A DNA stretch of 6,482 bases. Source: Clostridia bacterium. Lineage in GTDB: Bacteria > Bacillota > Clostridia > Oscillospirales > CAG-272. The notes below the pieces were generated by a model. The model was not told where the DNA came from. It saw only the letters and a list, made by a program, of their open reading frames with translations, and did not search any database. The stretch spans positions 1-6,482 of the forward strand of contig JAFTMP010000019.1 of NCBI GenBank assembly GCA_017452335.1, written 5' to 3'. This document shows, piece after piece, positions 4,922 to 6,482 of this stretch. The translations under genes were made by a program, and so were the position numbers. Each line of letters starts with the position of its first letter. The first letter of the stretch is position 1.

Positions 4922-6276
4922 TGTCAGAGCTTTTTTTACACATCTTTAATATGAGTATTGCGGCAAGCTTCCTTCTTCTTGCGGTGCTTCTTTTCAGAGT
5001 GCTCTTCAAAAAAGCGCCCAAGTGGATCAATGTGCTTCTTTGGGGGATCGTTGCTGTCAGATTGATCTGTCCTTTCACGATCGAAAGCGCGCTGAGTCTG
5101 ATACCAAGCGCGCAAACCGTTAGCCCGGATATCATGATGGATGCCACACCCAAAATCAATTCCGGCATTCCGATCCTTAATGCTGTGATAAATCCTGTAA
5201 TAAGCGGATCTTTTGCGCCCGATCCTGCAACGAGTGCAAATCCTTTGCAGATCCTCATTCCAGTTTTATCGATAGCTTGGATCGCGGGCATTGCGGGAAT
5301 GCTTCTTTACACTGTGATCAGTCATTTTCATGTAAAATCAAAGATTGGCACGGCAGTACTGCTTCGTGACAACATCTTCCAAAGCGAACATATAGTTTCT
5401 CCCTTTGTCTTTGGAATCGTGAAGCCAAAGATTTATCTGCCCTATCGGATCACAAATCAGGAAATGCCTTACGTTTTGGCACATGAGCAAGCGCATATCC
5501 ACCGCAAGGACCACATTTGGAAGCCCCTGGGGTTTTTGGTGCTCACGCTCCATTGGTTCAATCCTTTGGTGTGGCTTGGGTACATCTTATTTTGCAGAGA
5601 TATTGAGCTTGCATGCGATCAAAAGGTGATTGCCGCCCTTGACCGCGGGCAAAGAGCCGATTATTCCCAAGCCCTTTTGGCTTGCAGTGTAAAAAAGCAC
5701 AGATTTGCGGCTTGTCCCCCGGCGTTTAGTGAGGTGGGCGTAAAAACCCGTGTGGCATCCGTGCTTCAATACAAAAAGCCCGCGCTTGGGGTCATTCTTG
5801 CGGCAGTGGCGGTGAGTCTGGCGCTTGCAATCGGCTTTTTAACAAGTCCCCTTAGTTCCGAAAGCATCGGGATTCAAAGCCTTTCCGCTAAAAGACTGCT
5901 TTCCAATAAAATCGAGCTGAACATCCGATATTCTCACCCTACAGGCGGGTACAGCGTCCGTGCCCTTTCGGAAAACGAGGGCAAGTATTGCGGTGATGGC
6001 ATGAGGAGCTATGACGGCGCACTGGGCAAATACCGCATCATGATCAAATTCGGGGACACCGATCCATCGGAGGCGTTCACCAGGAACTTCCCTATAGGAG
6101 ATGTTGTTGAAATTAAAAACGCGCCAATCAACATCCGCGCCAAGCGCGTTTCACCCGAGGATCACGGTTTTGTGCTCTATCTGGGCTTTGATACCCCCAT
6201 ACAAATTGAGGAAACGGACTATACAATGCTGAACGCCTTGGGCGGTACGCTGAGAATTCAACTGGAAGAAGAATAA
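4921..6276 (+). CDS. BlaR1/MecR1-like M56 membrane metallopeptidase with unrecognised C-terminal sensor
   Basis: This is a 451-residue integral membrane zinc peptidase of family M56, the signal-transducing partner of BlaI-type repressors. Probable membrane segments are at 9-28, 36-52, 112-132, 205-224 and 288-307. The catalytic core is HEQAH (188-192, zinc ligands H188 and H192, catalytic E189), followed by RKDH and the family ELACDQ motif (229-234), where E229 would be the third ligand. Staphylococcal BlaR1 is about 585 residues and ends in a penicillin-binding domain with an SxxK serine. Here only about 140 residues (311-451) follow the last membrane segment, with no SxxK motif and a strand-rich look (alternating hydrophobics, Gly and Asp turns). 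The sensing domain is thus different and the inducer unknown. AGGAG (4909-4913) lies 7 nt before the ATG, inside the repressor gene, giving a 1-nt overlap and likely translational coupling. Confidence 0.92.
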   Translation: MSELFLHIFNMSIAASFLLLAVLLFRVLFKKAPKWINVLLWGIVAVRLICPFTIESALSLIPSAQTVSPDIMMDATPKINSGIPILNAVINPVISGSFAPDPATSANPLQILIPVLSIAWIAGIAGMLLYTVISHFHVKSKIGTAVLLRDNIFQSEHIVSPFVFGIVKPKIYLPYRITNQEMPYVLAHEQAHIHRKDHIWKPLGFLVLTLHWFNPLVWLGYILFCRDIELACDQKVIAALDRGQRADYSQALLACSVKKHRFAACPPAFSEVGVKTRVASVLQYKKPALGVILAAVAVSLALAIGFLTSPLSSESIGIQSLSAKRLLSNKIELNIRYSHPTGGYSVRALSENEGKYCGDGMRSYDGALGKYRIMIKFGDTDPSEAFTRNFPIGDVVEIKNAPINIRAKRVSPEDHGFVLYLGFDTPIQIEETDYTMLNALGGTLRIQLEEE

Positions 6277-6310
6277 GAGCATTCGTCCGACCAAATAATC
6301 AAAAAATAGT

Positions 6311-6347
6311 GAAGCACAGATTCAGTTTGAGTCTGTGCTTCTTTTAT
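6311..6347 (+). terminator. Terminator of the blaI/blaR1-like operon
   Basis: A 14-bp stem, GAAGCACAGATTCA (6311-6324) with TGAGTCTGTGCTTC (6328-6341), has one T/G wobble, a GTT loop, and is followed by TTTTAT. On the minus strand the same stem is followed by ACTATTTTTT, so it may work in both directions. It starts 35 nt after the protease stop codon. Confidence 0.9.
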
Positions 6348-6459
6348 CTGACCTTTTTTCAACCTTTTTTTCTTTTTTCATACGTATAACTTCCCTGCTT
6401 TGGCACAAACTACATGCAGAGGGGCGCGCAAAGCACCCCCAAAAGAAAGGAGCGCCACC

Positions 6460-6482
6460 ATGAGTCCCAAAGAATTACTCTA
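6460..6482 (+). CDS. Start of an unidentified gene, truncated by the window edge
   Basis: ATG at 6460 is preceded by AAAGGAG (6446-6452) with 7-nt spacing, a convincing translation start, and reads MSPKELL before the window ends. Seven residues are too few to identify a family. The opening is reminiscent of small clostridial spore-coat proteins, but this is a guess. The leader from the previous terminator (6348-6459) contains a pyrimidine-rich tract, CATACGTATAA (6379-6389) and a weak GGGG/CCCC hairpin (6421-6440). No sigma-A promoter with a good -35 box was found there. Confidence 0.6.

Noticed and set aside
6401..6417. TGGCAC...TGCA resembling a sigma-54 promoter
   Set aside because: The GG and GC elements are 12 bases apart instead of the required 10, so the site should not function.

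Overview
The window looks like a chromosomal segment of a low-to-mid GC, spore-forming type Firmicute (Bacillota), most likely class Clostridia. The reasons are strong AGGAGG-type ribosome binding sites, sigma-A-like promoters with 17-bp spacers, a BlaI/BlaR1-type pair, a clostridial-style short TcdA, and protein similarity closer to B. subtilis RadA than to E. coli RadA. This placement is inferred from family resemblance, not from a database search.

Layout from left to right. (1) radA (2-1387, plus strand) enters from the left edge missing only a few N-terminal codons. Its zinc-finger coding part is followed by an in-frame TAA at 116-118. The same reading frame then continues without a shift through the rest of a normal RadA. 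A strong Shine-Dalgarno/GTG pair at 251-265 could restart translation just before the Walker A motif. (2) Just downstream, in the same direction, is a cation diffusion facilitator (1410-2594) with an N-D-D-D transport site and an extra C-terminal domain. (3) Convergent to it is a secreted CAP/SCP-domain protein (2602-3393, minus) with its own clear promoter and a leader carrying a stabiliser-like Shine-Dalgarno sequence and a hairpin. (4) Divergent from the CAP gene is tcdA (3581-4285, plus), a tRNA ct6A dehydratase. (5) The 4286-4552 intergenic stretch holds a cluster of stem-loops resembling dispersed clostridial palindromic repeats, a strong terminator, and a well-formed promoter carrying two matching inverted-repeat operators. 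(6) That promoter drives a two-gene operon: a BlaI/MecI-family repressor and a BlaR1-like M56 membrane metallopeptidase. The start and stop codons of the two genes share one base. A bidirectional-looking terminator follows. (7) The first seven codons of another plus-strand gene start at 6460.

The genes are mostly housekeeping: DNA recombination and repair, metal export, tRNA modification, and an extracytoplasmic protein. The most distinctive unit is the blaI/blaR1-like operon. Its protease half has the BlaR1 membrane and zinc-peptidase core but, in place of the large penicillin-binding sensor, a short C-terminal domain of about 140 residues that I do not recognise. Its operators (CTCTAA-N4-TTAGA) also differ from the known bla/mec dyads. 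It may therefore be a signal-responsive proteolytic switch for something other than beta-lactams. No resistance gene accompanies it in this window.
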